A stretch of DNA of 64,000 bases. Origin: Chondrilla cf. caribensis. Its lineage: Eukaryota > Porifera > Demospongiae > Chondrillida > Chondrillidae. The translations under genes were made by a program, and so were the position numbers. The stretch is taken from positions 5,001 through 69,000 of the forward strand of contig OZ026548.1 in NCBI GenBank assembly GCA_964020155.1. The letters are read 5' to 3'. How positions within the stretch are numbered: position 1 is the first letter of the stretch; every line of letters begins with the position of its first letter. Below are positions 35,692-46,470 of the stretch, piece by piece. The notes beneath the pieces are model-generated. The model made no database searches, was not told the DNA's origin, and saw only the letters and a program-made list of their open reading frames with translations.

Positions 35692-37908
35692 ATGGAGGAA
35701 GAAACAGAAAGCCTATGGTAAGTACTCGAATTGGAGGTATCCTGTCGTAGGCAAACTTCCTTTTCAATCATTAGGTATGAGTCAATCTTGGACTTGTCCC
35801 GAATAGCCATTTTCGCTTGTAGTTTGTCGTTGATATCCATCGGCTCGAAACGGTGAGTTATGGGTTAGTGTATGGCTATTAGACAGTTTAGCTACGCCCT
35901 TTAATCTCTTGTTCTAGCGCTGTACAGTTGGATAAAGACGAACAAGACGGGTCGGCCTTGGATCGTGAGGGCTTTTTAAGACTTTTGTCATGTTTCTGGT
36001 TCGTTATGGCCGATTGTTCCTATTAGGCGCTCAAACCCTTAGTTGGAAGCACATTGTGTGTTTTCCCATCGTTGGATCAGCCTCCCTTATAATTTTTTTC
36101 TTTTACTTCGAGTTTTTACAATACATATTCTCTCTCAGTACGGCAGGTATGGCCTGGCCTTATTATGTGGTGTGTGAACAGTTTCTGAATTGTCTTCTCT
36201 TACGTTGCAGTTATCTCAGCTGTTGCTATTTATGATCTTGTTCACCCTTTTGTACATAATTCATCCTCCATCAGACATTGTTTTTTGAGGTATGTGAATT
36301 TAATGGGCAATGGTAGCTGTAAACCTTGATGAATGCCATCATAAGGGTGTTGATGGGTGGAGGCTGGAAGGACAGTGTGTGGCCAGTGAGAAGGAATATA
36401 ACAGTAAATGCTCTCAATCTTATAGGACTGAGTTTGTGTCAGTGGGGATAGCTGTCCTGGCGTCCACGGTATGGATGTTGACTGGTCACTGGATGATACT
36501 TGACGGTATGGGATTTGTCAGAGGTCTAACATGTACTACAGCTAGAGAACGTGTATTTTTGAACAGTTCTAGGGTCAGCATTGTCTGTGCTAATGATGAA
36601 GTATGTTCGGGTTCCCAGTTTGAAGCACTCCACAGTACTCTTGATCGCTCTGCTAGTCTACGACGTGTTCTGGGTGTTCTACTCATCTTCTATATTCCAA
36701 GCTAATGTTATGTTGGAGGTGGCTACAAAGACAATGGACAATCCAGTGAGTGAGCAGTGCATGCCTGTGGTGTTGATGTGTGGTCAGGAAGTGGTAATTG
36801 GCACTAATCAGTTAGATATGCCAGGATTGGGAAGCCTTTAATTGTGGTCTAGTTTATTAATGCCAAATCTCTTCTGTAAATGGCAATTTCATATTTACAC
36901 TTTATGTGCATTATTGAAGATAAGTAGGTAGATTGTTTGGGTTAATGAGTCTCATCAATTCCTGAGGTGAAGATACTGTATCTTTGTGCAAACAACACAT
37001 TTGTACTCGGTCCCACACACACAGAAGTAGTATTTCTTATCTACTCAGTACTGACATGCATTGTCTGGGTGTGTGTTGTGCCTCTTCTACAGTTTAATGG
37101 TGGTTTTCCTTTGAAGGTGGCAGCAGTGGCCAAATCCCTCGATATGCCTGAAATTGCCAAAGGAAGACCAGCATTGTCCATCCCGGGGAAGCTTGTGTTC
37201 CCAAGGTGCTGCTCTTTCTGAACTGTTTGATATGTTTATTGTTTGACCCATTTAAATTTATTTATTCCCAGTTCCGTTCATGACAATCACTATGCCATGT
37301 TGGGACTCGGAGATATTGTTAGTTTCAAGTGTTAGTGGTTAGTATATTGTGATCTTCATGTGACTCCTGTATTATCCACTAGATTTTGCCTGGCTTTTTG
37401 TTGTGCTTTGTCCGTCGGTTCGATCAGATATTCCCTCCTCCAGTACAACTAAAGTGGACGTGGTGTACCGTTTATAACAAGCTGTCTTATTTCCAGACCT
37501 GCCTACTGGGATATGGAATAGGTAGATTATATGGAAAATTAGTTTGTGTTTGTTTACAATCTGTGTGGGTGTAGGTGTGTGTGGAGACGTGTGCTGTAGT
37601 ATAAGTTTGGTCCCTCTTGTTCAAGGTTTGGCACTTGCCAGTTTAGCATCCGAGTACTACCAGGCAGCCCAACCAGCTCTGCTCTACTTGGTGCCTTGCA
37701 CTCTCCTACCACTGGTGATCAAGGCATTCTTGCAGGTACCTAAGATGACAGGTTGTCATGACTACATGTGTTATGCACTATATCGGCTTCCATTCAGGGT
37801 GATGTACACCACATGTGGCAAGGTCCTTTCAGTGAAGAACATGCCTCAGCTATCACCGAACAAACTGTGATATCGTGTACCAAAACTACAGATGGACTCC
37901 CTGTGTAA
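35692..37908 (+). CDS. SPPL3: Signal peptide peptidase-like 3, intramembrane aspartyl protease
   Basis: Multi-pass GxGD aspartyl protease. In vertebrates SPPL3 cleaves type II membrane proteins such as Golgi glycosyltransferases. About ten short exons on the + strand join in frame: MEEETESLW (35692) + YESILDLSRIAIFA; AVQLDKDEQDGSALD; QTLSWKHIVCFPIVG with FFFYFEFLQY; TEFVSVGIAVLASTVWMLTG; MMKYVRVPSLKHSTVLL then LLVYDVFWVF (catalytic YD); KSLDMPEIAKG with LSIPGKLVFP; NHYAMLGLGDI (catalytic GxGD); PGFLLCFVRRFD; LSYFQTCLLGYG; and AAQPALLYLVP (PAL motif). The last exon starts GDVHHMW and stops at 37906-37908. YDVFWVFYSSSIF, SLPGKLVFP-like and the short C-terminus separate it from SPP and SPPL2. 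All catalytic motifs are intact. An overlapping minus-strand frame at 35655-35840 is a shadow. Confidence 0.95.
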
Positions 37909-38285
37909 TTTTCTCAATTCGTTTGCTATGATATAATATATCAACTTTTTATCCCTTTATTTTATAAACTTGAGTATTGTAACCATTGTAAGTGACTCGG
38001 CTGATTGATTGATTTGAATTTTCCTGAATTCAAACTTGGAACAGTGATCTCTGCATCAGTTGTCATCCAAAACACTATAATTCAACAGCTTCTATCCCAT
38101 AATGCATTCCCCTAGGTGGCCACAACACACTGTAAGAACTGGTCTCAACTAAATAGATCACAAACTACAAGTACAGATGGTCTCCGTGTGTGAATATTAT
38201 TGGGATGTATAATATTGATTCATAACTATCATTTCTTCCACTCACAAAAAAATTGGAAATAGCAACAAATGAGGCAGTTCATTGT
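37909..38285. other. Convergent 3' region between SPPL3 and SSRP1
   Basis: 377 bp holding the 3' untranslated ends of two convergent genes. No other feature was recognised. Confidence 0.5.
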
Positions 38286-39936
38286 TTAGTTATCACTGGC
38301 ATCAGAATCATCATCAACACTTGATGACTCCACATCATCATCAGGACGGTGGCCTTTAGTAGTGCTGCCTTGCTGATCATCATCTTCTTCGGCAAGTTCC
38401 TCATCACTATCTTCAATATACTCAACACTCTTGTACTTTGTGTTGTCACTTACCATCTTCTTTGGTGATCTGTTAAAACTGAGCATTAGAAATGACCTTT
38501 TGACAATAAAAACCGAATCTTACTTGTTTTTTTTGCTTGTCTTCAACTTTTTATTTGGAGATGTGGTCTTGCCAGAAGATCCACCATCAGCTGCATACTT
38601 GACCACATCTATCCTATACTGCTTTTTCAGTTCAGCTGCTCTCTCAACATACTCACTCTTTTCTGATGCATCTACTAGCTTCCACTTCTCACCAGCCAGT
38701 TTAGCAATCTCCGTCACACTGGCATTAGGGCTTTCCTTCTTGATAGCTGATCTGTTGTCTTGCAGCCACAACATATATGCAGAGAGAGGCTTTTTAGGAG
38801 CATTTGGGTCTTTTTTGTTCTTAGGAACATCCTGGGAGAATCAACAACAGTTATAAATTGCTCTACAAGAGAAACACACACTATCATTGATACCTTTTTA
38901 CGCTTGGCTGGCTGGGTGGATTTCTCAGCCTTCCTCTTTCTCACAACAGGTTCTTTCTTCTCTTCCCGGTCAGATTCACTGTCCACTTCAGCATCTGAGT
39001 CAAACCTAGGTAGAAGGCAATATTTATACAGTGTGTGCTTAACACGTGGTGCAGTCTCTCACTCTAAATCATCTTCGCTGCTTTCTTTGGCTTCAAAGTC
39101 AGAATCCTCTACATTCCAACAGAGGTAGAGAACAGGTGACACGACACTGGCTGATGGAGTGGAAATGATTAACCCACCATCTTCAGAATCCCGTATTTCT
39201 CCTTCAGCCTTCATCCTCTCCAGATAGGGGTCCAGTTCAATGTCCTGTTTCTTACCAGTAACTCCAGATTCCTATCCACAACAGATTGTGTACAAGTCAC
39301 TCTGGATCCACACACACTACATAACAGCACCAGAGACAGCACGTCTCACACGAACCTTTCCCTTGTTCTTCACACGAATTCCCTTGTTAGTGATGAAGTC
39401 ATATAAATGACCATAGTCATCTCTGTTGTAGGACAACAGTTACCATGGTTACATACGTATTTCCAGATATCGACCATCATACAGTAACTCACTTTATCAT
39501 ACTTGAGAAGGCAAAGGATGTTCCATTCTTGAGTTCCACTTCTAAATCAAACGATCGACTGACTCCACTGGCTCCTGCAACTCGAGCAAAATTAACCTGG
39601 CCAATATCTTCATACTTCAGGAACACTGCTGGCTTGTGAATGAATAGGAATCCTTTGTCCAACGGGTACAACATCCCCGATGTGGCCTTGTGGGAGCAGC
39701 TCACGGCAGCCTGGCCAGATGGTCTGCAACCCGGTAAAGTACACCAATGGAATGTGGGAGTTATTAGAGGTGATCAGCTAGTCAACTCACCCCTTGAAAC
39801 TTCCTGGTACAGTGATCTTCTTACCAACCATGGCTCGCATCACTTTACTGAATACCTCATGTAAAGGACCATTCATCTCCTTCTGGAGCTGACCTCCATA
39901 TTTGGAGAACACTTCTCTAAAGATGCATAATAATGG

Positions 39937-40006
<70 letters not shown>

Positions 40007-41279
40007 GGTGGGGGCACTGACTCGTCAATTGGGAGTGTCAAGGAACATTCATCTTCCAAAGAAAACTGCATGATAACAAATGGGTAACGTGTTTGTCCTT
40101 GGCGTAGTGGAGGGTCCAGACTGAACTATTGAGATAATCAAAAGGTGATTAAACTCAGGTACATCGGTCCATAATATAACCATCTCACCACAAAGAACAT
40201 CTGTCTTTGATCGATATGTGGTAACAGGAATTGTCGGTTGATGGAGTTGTACGTGATCTTGTAATCGTAAGTCTTCCCGTGGAGATGGATGAATGTTGGA
40301 TAGGCAGTGAAATCATAGCGACCTCTACAAGAGATGAAGTGTACTGGCTCAACGACACAATGGCAAGGTAGGTACCATCACTACCTTGGTGTCAGGACCT
40401 GTAGCTCTTCAAACACAGCAATAGCATCTCCAGTGGCTTCCAAGACATTGGCTTTAGTCATGACTTTGTCATAGAATGTCTACGGAGAAAAGAATGTGTT
40501 AATTTGACATTTGATGTCAGTGCTGGAACAGCTCACCTTGACTGGATCCTCGTCATCCCCTGAATTTGGAACATAAAACCTCATTTCTAGTAGAGAAACA
40601 GGTGTGTTGTCTCCTTGATGGAACTCGAGGGTCACTTCATTCTTTCCTGTGGAGACTTGAGACACCTCTTGTAAGGGGATCTCAAAAGCTGTTCTGTTAT
40701 CCACTTTAAATGACAATAAAGAATCTGTGAATGGAGAGATCAACACAGTATTGCATACCCTTTACATAATATTCATTTGATTGCATATGCTCGAACACAC
40801 CATCAAATTTCACTTCTCCCCAATTCCATCCCTTTATACTGACTTCAGTTTCTGGGATGTCTTTGCCATAGTGCTTCTTACTGAATTCAACCAAATTATG
40901 ATAGTCCTGTGGTTTGCAACATCAGGGAATGAAACATGTCTGTTGGGAGGTTTGCTGGAGACATGTTACCTGCTCCTTAAAGCCGTCAAATTTTACAATA
41001 TTTCCATCTTTCAGAAATATTTTGAGTTCGAATCCCTTCGCAACGCGCATCCAACCAAAGGACTTGACATCTTCAATGGAAAACTGCCGCACTTGTCCAG
41101 AATGGGAAGCCTTGAAGGCAACACAATCAGGAACTAGTTTTAACTTCCCGGGTTCCTAAAAGATACAACATACAGTTATATATGAAAATGCATACACAAA
41201 GTGAGCCACTCAGTTCACCACAGACCAAAGCTCCGCGAACGATTTGGCCTATTTCCCTGAAGTCCAAAACAGCCGCCAT
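38286..41279 (-). CDS. SSRP1: FACT complex subunit SSRP1 (histone chaperone)
   Basis: HMG-box subunit of FACT, which with SPT16 reorganises nucleosomes during transcription and replication. Start codon 41277-41279 (MAAVLDFREIGQIVRGA), stop 38286-38288. Exons on the minus strand cover the N-terminal domain (EPGKLKLVPDC, WMRVAKGFELK, IKGWNWGEVKFDG), the middle double-PH region (TAFEIPLQEVSQ, GKNEVTLEFHQGD, MRFYVPNSGDDEDPVK, GRYDF, KITVPGSFKG, GMLYPLDKGFLFIHKP, VNFARVAGASGVSRSFDLEV), an acidic linker and a single HMG box (AYMLWLQDNRSAIKKE, ASVTEIAKLAGEKWKL). A Lys-rich stretch and an acidic Ser/Asp tail (DSDEELAEEDDDQQG) follow. Domain order and length are as in animals. It shares a promoter region with UFD1. 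Confidence 0.96.
39939..40007 (+). repeat. (AC)n(AG)n microsatellite in an SSRP1 intron
   Basis: An uninterrupted AC run followed by about seven AG units, in the intron before the KITVPGSFKG exon. Confidence 0.95.
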
Positions 41280-41479
41280 TTTTCATGTGTATATCACGTG
41301 ACTACTCGTACCGTGATAACTGTTTGAAGAGGGATTCTACATTACGACCAATTTCTCGCTAGTTCAATCCGATACATTACTTCGTAGGACAAGGCGAGTC
41401 TCCAGATTGTATAGAATACTTTGGAATGTAATTTGGTCTTTCAAAAAAGTCGTTACTTGTTTGTTTCTACCTGTCTAGA
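41280..41479. promoter_or_regulatory. Bidirectional promoter between SSRP1 and UFD1
   Basis: The start codons point away from each other across 200 bp. The interval contains CACGTG within ATATCACGTGACTACTCG, an E-box/USF-type site. CTGTCTAG directly before the UFD1 ATG looks like a splice acceptor, so UFD1 may have a 5' untranslated exon inside this interval. Confidence 0.6.
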
Positions 41480-42619
41480 TGATGTTTGGAGACAGGATGG
41501 ACTTCCATGATGGATTACCGCCTTATTTCGGCGCACCTAGAGGTGGGGTTTTCAAGGAACAGTATCGATGTTACTCTGTAGCAATGTCTCAAGCACCTAA
41601 CCCTAAAACACTGGAAGAAGGCGGAAAAAGTTCGTCGATGCTTTGATTATATTCCCAGCCTGAGGGTCTGGTCTGGATCCCTGTTGTTAGACTTGTGTAC
41701 CTTTTCTGTGTAAATTGTGCTTCCTTTCTCAGTAATTATGCCCCCATCAGCGCTCAGTGAACTCACCAAACTCCATATACAGTATCCCATGTTGTTCAAG
41801 TTGTCCAGTCAAAAGACTAACAAGTCTACGCATTGCGGTGTAATGGAGTTTGTAGCTGAAGAAGGGAAGATATACATCCCTCACTGGGTGTGTTTGCAAG
41901 TGTATTCACACACATGGTATATGCTATTATGCTGTTTGAGTGGTGTAACTACATAGATGATGGTCAACATCGGTCTGAAGGAGGGTGAATTCGTGTGGGT
42001 GGAGAATGTCACCTTGTCACTGGCAACCTTTGCCAAGTTTCAGCCTCAAAATGTTGACTTCTTGGACATCACTGATCCAAAGGCAGTGTATCCTTTCATA
42101 CTGTTGGACTCCAGTATAGCAGTGCCTATTTCTATTCCCAATTACCTTGACTATTTCTTAGATTGGAGCTGAAACTCAGAAATTTTGCCTGCTTGACAAA
42201 AGGAGACAGTATTGCAGTACATTACAATGATAAAGTGAGGAAATTGATTGACATCTAATGTTGTTATCACACCCAATACCCAACACATCAGGTATACGAA
42301 CTACAAGTGCTGGAGACTAAACCAGCAAAAGCTGTCACCATCATTGAGTGCGATATGCAGGTATGTGTGACAGTAAACTGCATTTACTGAACAAACATCA
42401 CACTTTGACTACATTTACACATTTAAGGTTGATTTTGCTCCCCCCATCGGCTATCAAGACCCTCCCACTCCTGAACCTAAACCGGAAGAGCTGGATGGCC
42501 CAGTATGTTCCTGGTTGCCATTCTACATGGAAGTGTTAACTCGGGAATAATATGGTACCTTTTATCCATCTGTAGTTTCCTGTCCCAGAAATAATGGATT
42601 TTACTGTAAGAGTACACAC

Positions 42620-42708
<89 letters not shown>

Positions 42709-43071
42709 AGACACCAACAGTAATAATAATAATTGTGATTTTGCAGGCCTTCTCTGGACAAGGACAGAGATTGGATGGTAAACGTAAGAAGTCAACCCAA
42801 AAGTTATTGGATGAAAGAAAAGATTCAAATCAAACTAAATACAGAAGAGGAATTCCTTATTATGACTTTAAAGTAGGCAAACTAACTTTTGTCAGTGCAA
42901 AGAAATTAGAAGCTGAAGTGAAGCGAAGAGAAGAGCAGACCAAGCAAGAAGTACGCCGTCTGTATCAGGTACACGTGTTGGTTTATGTGCATTTGTATCT
43001 TTCTTTAGCTGGAAGAATTCAAGCCTTTTGAAGGTGGAGGGCAACAACTCAAACCACGAAGAAAAGCATGA
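41480..43071 (+). CDS. UFD1: Ubiquitin fusion degradation protein 1 (p97/VCP cofactor)
   Basis: Subunit of the UFD1-NPL4 adaptor that brings ubiquitylated substrates to the p97/VCP unfoldase in ERAD and related pathways. Exons join in frame: 41480-41629 ([26 protein letters not shown]); 41733-41887 ([36 protein letters not shown]); 41957-42087 ([35 protein letters not shown]); 42162 onward ([20 protein letters not shown]); [14 protein letters not shown] with [49 protein letters not shown]; and a last exon with [15 protein letters not shown], stop 43069-43071. The N-terminal UT3/double-psi barrel and the C-terminal NPL4-binding segment are complete. The first donor reads GTTCGT, which is unusual. 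Two ATGs lie side by side at 41480 and 41483; the first is chosen. Confidence 0.96.
42625..42704 (+). repeat. (AC)n(AG)n microsatellite in a UFD1 intron
   Basis: A short AC run, then about 37 AG units, inside the intron before the [11 protein letters not shown] exon. Confidence 0.95.
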
Positions 43072-43236
43072 ATATCATTTCAGTACATTGCTGTATTTAT
43101 CGTCCTTGCACAATCATTATTTTCTGCCAGAAGTAAATCACGTGACAAAATGTCCGCTTGTTTGACCCTGTAAACTTAGTTTGAAGTTAAAATTTTAATA
43201 GATTGGAACGATCTTTCGTACCGTAGAGGAGACGTT

Positions 43237-44703
43237 ATGTATAACGGTATCGGGTTGAATACTCCAAGGGGAACAGGGACGAATGGTTTTGTCCAAAAGA
43301 ACTTCGCTGCTTTGAGAACGCGAAAGGATCAAGTGAAGTACAAAACAGACGAGGACCTAAGGCAAATGGACACAATCGACTCTGTGTTCAAAGTGCCACA
43401 CCATGACATACTAGAACACGACAGAAAGAGAAAGATTGAACTTCAGTGTTTGGAGCTAAGAGAAGCAATGGAAGACAGGGGGTTAGTTTTCTCAAAATAT
43501 TCCAATAGCGGTGAACTGAACTGGAGAAATGTTCATGTCCACATTAAATGACTTATTGGTTTAGGAAGAGTGAAGCCCTGACATTTTTTGTTTTTCCCTT
43601 GACTTTTTCCGCGTATTTTGAACATATTGTCCTTGATATTTCATGTCAGGTGCTCTGAGGAAGAAATCGACTACAATGTGTCCTTGCTGAGAGACAAATT
43701 ACTCTGTAATAAAGACCAACTCGATCCATCTAACCAGTCTAAGTGAGTCTATGCTTTTTCTAGTAACGAGCTTGTGTGTGTCTGTGTCATTATTAGTTAT
43801 TAAATATAATATTGTATTGAAGCAAGCTAGTGTTTATCCACTGCTGCACCGTTTAGTAATGTTATCGTCTTGTCCTCCTAAATACTGTGTACTCTCTGGT
43901 GCAGATACATGAGTGATCAGAAAAAGTTTGAAAAAATGGAAATGAAGCGCGAGAATTTCAAACGGGCTCTTGGCTTGAACAAACCACCCAAGACTGATGA
44001 TAAACCAAGTGAAGCAAAAGTACATGAGTGGGTTGAGTCGTCCAGTGAAAGTGGAGAGGACAGCAGCAGTGCCTCCACTTCCAGTGGGACTTCTGATTCA
44101 GACAGCGAAGAGGAAATAATGCCAAAACGTCGTAAGGAGAATGTGGAGGATCAGGACTATCACTATCACAGGAAAGATCGTAAAGATCAAACAGTAAGTG
44201 GTCATCAGGGAAGAGGTCATGATGGGGAACAGGACCATCACAGAAGAGATCATAGAGGACAAGATGGAAATCACAGAAGAAATCGAGATGACAGAGGAAG
44301 AGATAGTGATTACAGAAGAGATCGTAATGATAGAGAATATGACAATGACAGAGGACGAGATGGCAATCACAGAAGAAATCGAGATGACAGAGGAAGAGAT
44401 AGTGATTACAGAAGAGATCGTAATGATAGAGAATATGATGACGACAGAGGACGAGATGGCAATCACAGAAGAAATCGAGATGACAGAGGAGGAGATAGTG
44501 ATTACAGAAGAGATCGTGATGATAAAGGACAAAATGGTGATCGCAGAAGAGATCGAGATGACAGAGGAAGAGATGGCAATTACACCAGACATCATAGCGA
44601 TAGAGTACAAGATGATCAAAGATATGATCAAGATGATAGAGATCATTACAGAAGATATCAAAATGATCGAGACAACAAAAGAGGCCATGGTAACAAAAAA
44701 TGA
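43237..44703 (+). CDS. cwf21-domain spliceosome protein (SRRM2/Cwc21-like)
   Basis: Orthologue of the N-terminal part of SRRM2 (SRm300) and of yeast Cwc21, which binds PRP8 and SNU114 in the activated spliceosome. The start MYNGIGLNTPRGTGTNGFVQ is the family signature, with HDILEHDRKRKIELQCLELR following. The second exon (about 43650-43742) has CSEEEIDYNVSLLRDKLL. The third (about 43907-44703) starts YMSDQKKFEKMEMKRENFKR. After a Ser/Glu-rich linker the C-terminus (44150-44700) is rich in Arg, Asp, Asn and His, with three near-identical 32-residue tandem units of the type HRRNRDDRGRDSDYRRDRND. It is RD-rich rather than RS-rich and far shorter than vertebrate SRRM2. It lies 165 bp downstream of UFD1 on the same strand. 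Confidence 0.9.
44256..44550 (+). repeat. 96-bp coding tandem repeat in the cwf21 gene
   Basis: The block starting ATCACAGAAGAAATCGAGAT recurs at 96-bp spacing (about 44271, 44367, 44462), encoding three 32-residue Arg/Asp units. Because of the repeat, long open frames also appear in two other frames; these are artefacts. Confidence 0.85.
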
Positions 44704-44991
44704 TGAGAGACAATCGGCAGAGGTTGACGCAGAGAGATGAAGGGATCGTGGTCAAGTGTTGGACAGCAAAGATACTCGCAAACATTAATGACCCAGCTTT
44801 GGGACATGCACAAACACGTATATCATTGTCATAATCATTTGTTATATTATTATCTATATATCATTACACTATGCAAAATAGACAATACGTACACTAACGG
44901 CACATGACTCAACGGTATAATGTGTTCTAGTTACAAACTATAATTCTACTATATATGTCACATTACTGAGGATGGTGTGATGGTTCACGAC
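44704..44991. other. Convergent 3' region
   Basis: 288 AT-rich bases between the cwf21 gene and the small minus-strand gene. No feature was recognised beyond probable 3' untranslated sequence. Confidence 0.4.
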
Positions 44992-45417
44992 TTATTTTGG
45001 ATCGTAAACTTGTTCCTTGGTTTTTTCAACTTGGCCCAGTCCTTCATGCTTAATTTTTGGGGCCTTTATGGCTGCTTCGACCCCGACAGCACCTACTCCG
45101 TACTGGCTCTGTCCAGATAGTTCGGATTTCGAGTAGCCAAGATTCTCCTTGACTTTGGGAACCTCAGTAGCTGCTTGAATGTTCAAGGATCCCGCTCCGT
45201 AGCTGTGGGTCGAGTCAGTTTTCTGGTAGCCACTAACCGTCTTACCGCCACCTGACGATCCACAAGCAAAAACAACAGTAACAGCTTTTGAAAACCCTCC
45301 GATACAACTTCATCTCGCCATGTACTTACTTTGTTGTGTGCTGTGGGACACACTTACGGACCCTGCACTGTAGTCAGCACCTTTTCCTGCGGTGGACGAG
45401 ATCTTACCGATGGGCAT
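44992..45417 (-). CDS. Small unknown protein, Gly/Ser/Lys-rich, two exons
   Basis: Start codon 45415-45417 (MPIGKISSTAGKGADYSAG, then VSVSHSTQQ) with a GTAAGT donor near 45330. The second exon starts after an AG acceptor near 45256 and reads GGGKTVSGYQKTDSTHSYG, LNIQAATEVPKVKENLGYSK, LSGQSQYGVGAVGVEAAIKA and EKTKEQVYDPK, stop 44992-44994. The protein is about 110 residues, hydrophilic, low in complexity and with no membrane segment. Two loosely repeated segments (Ser-Tyr-Gly-Ala-Gly-Ser and Gln-Tyr-Gly-Val-Gly-Ala, each followed by an Ala-rich, Pro-Lys-containing stretch) suggest an internal duplication. I do not recognise the family. Splice sites and the double exon support a real gene. Confidence 0.6.
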
Positions 45418-45662
45418 GTTTCTTGATATTCCTTCAACTGCGAGTGACTAAGGTTAACGCCCTACAAGCTAGTACACGTAACGCCCCCACAGTACAAAAT
45501 GACGTTTCTCTGGAGTCGTTGATTGGCTATCGCTTAGCAACGATTCTCTTCCAAATATGGTATACACACTCGCCCGTTGGTCTGCGTTAATAATAATAAT
45601 AGCAATTAATTTTCTACTTCAATATGATGTCCTACTTCAAAGTTAACGTAATAAATCCCTAA

Positions 45663-46408
45663 TTAGTTTTGCAGTATAGCCCTAACTGACTCTTGCACTC
45701 CTGGAACTACATCAAGGCACCTTGTTCTCAAAGCAAGCTGCATTGGATAGCCGGACACACACACAAAGTAAGAATCAAATCCAGCCTTCAAAGCACCAGT
45801 TTGTTACCTGTCCCACTGGATTCTGTGGACTGATCTTCAATTCAGCAAGAACCCAGACATTGTTAATGAACTTCATAGACATGTATAGAAGGTCCTGTTG
45901 GAAGGATCAATGACAGTTGCACCATGGCACACCAACACATGGCACACCAACACATGGCACACCAACACATGGCACACCAACACATGGCACACCAACACAT
46001 GGACCCCAACACAAATAGATGCATCTCAGCACACCTGTAACTGTCCACCAACATCCACAGATCTCTTGGCAATAAGAAATATGTTGTTAGCTTCCAGTTT
46101 CTGTTGGACCTCCTCAGAAGTGATTGCAATATTGTTGACATGGCAGCGAACCTCGTTTGTGTTTGGAATCTCCTTCCAGGAAGCAAGGAATACCTTGCGA
46201 TCTAAGTGGTTACCATTGCACTGTGAAACACAAGCTTGACAGAAGCTCTACTGACCTACCAAGCTTCCCATCTTCAGTCAAGTAGACATTCATAGGAACA
46301 GAACACGTGAAGTAGAAGACGTTGACATTGTTCTTGACTGCTACTTGAATTGAAGACAGTGGGTCCATACGCTGTACAGCTCCACCTGCAGATAAAGACT
46401 TCTGTGTG

Positions 46409-46470
<62 letters not shown>

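Noticed and set aside
35655..35840. Minus-strand gene starting MDINDKLQAKMAIRDKSK
   Set aside because: The overlapping + strand gives the first two exons of SPPL3, which align with the family N-terminus and join in frame. The minus frame is a shadow.
44098..44785. Long open frames antisense and out of frame to the cwf21 tail
   Set aside because: The 96-bp repeat and GA-rich codons keep other frames open. Only the frame in continuity with the cwf21 domain is supported.
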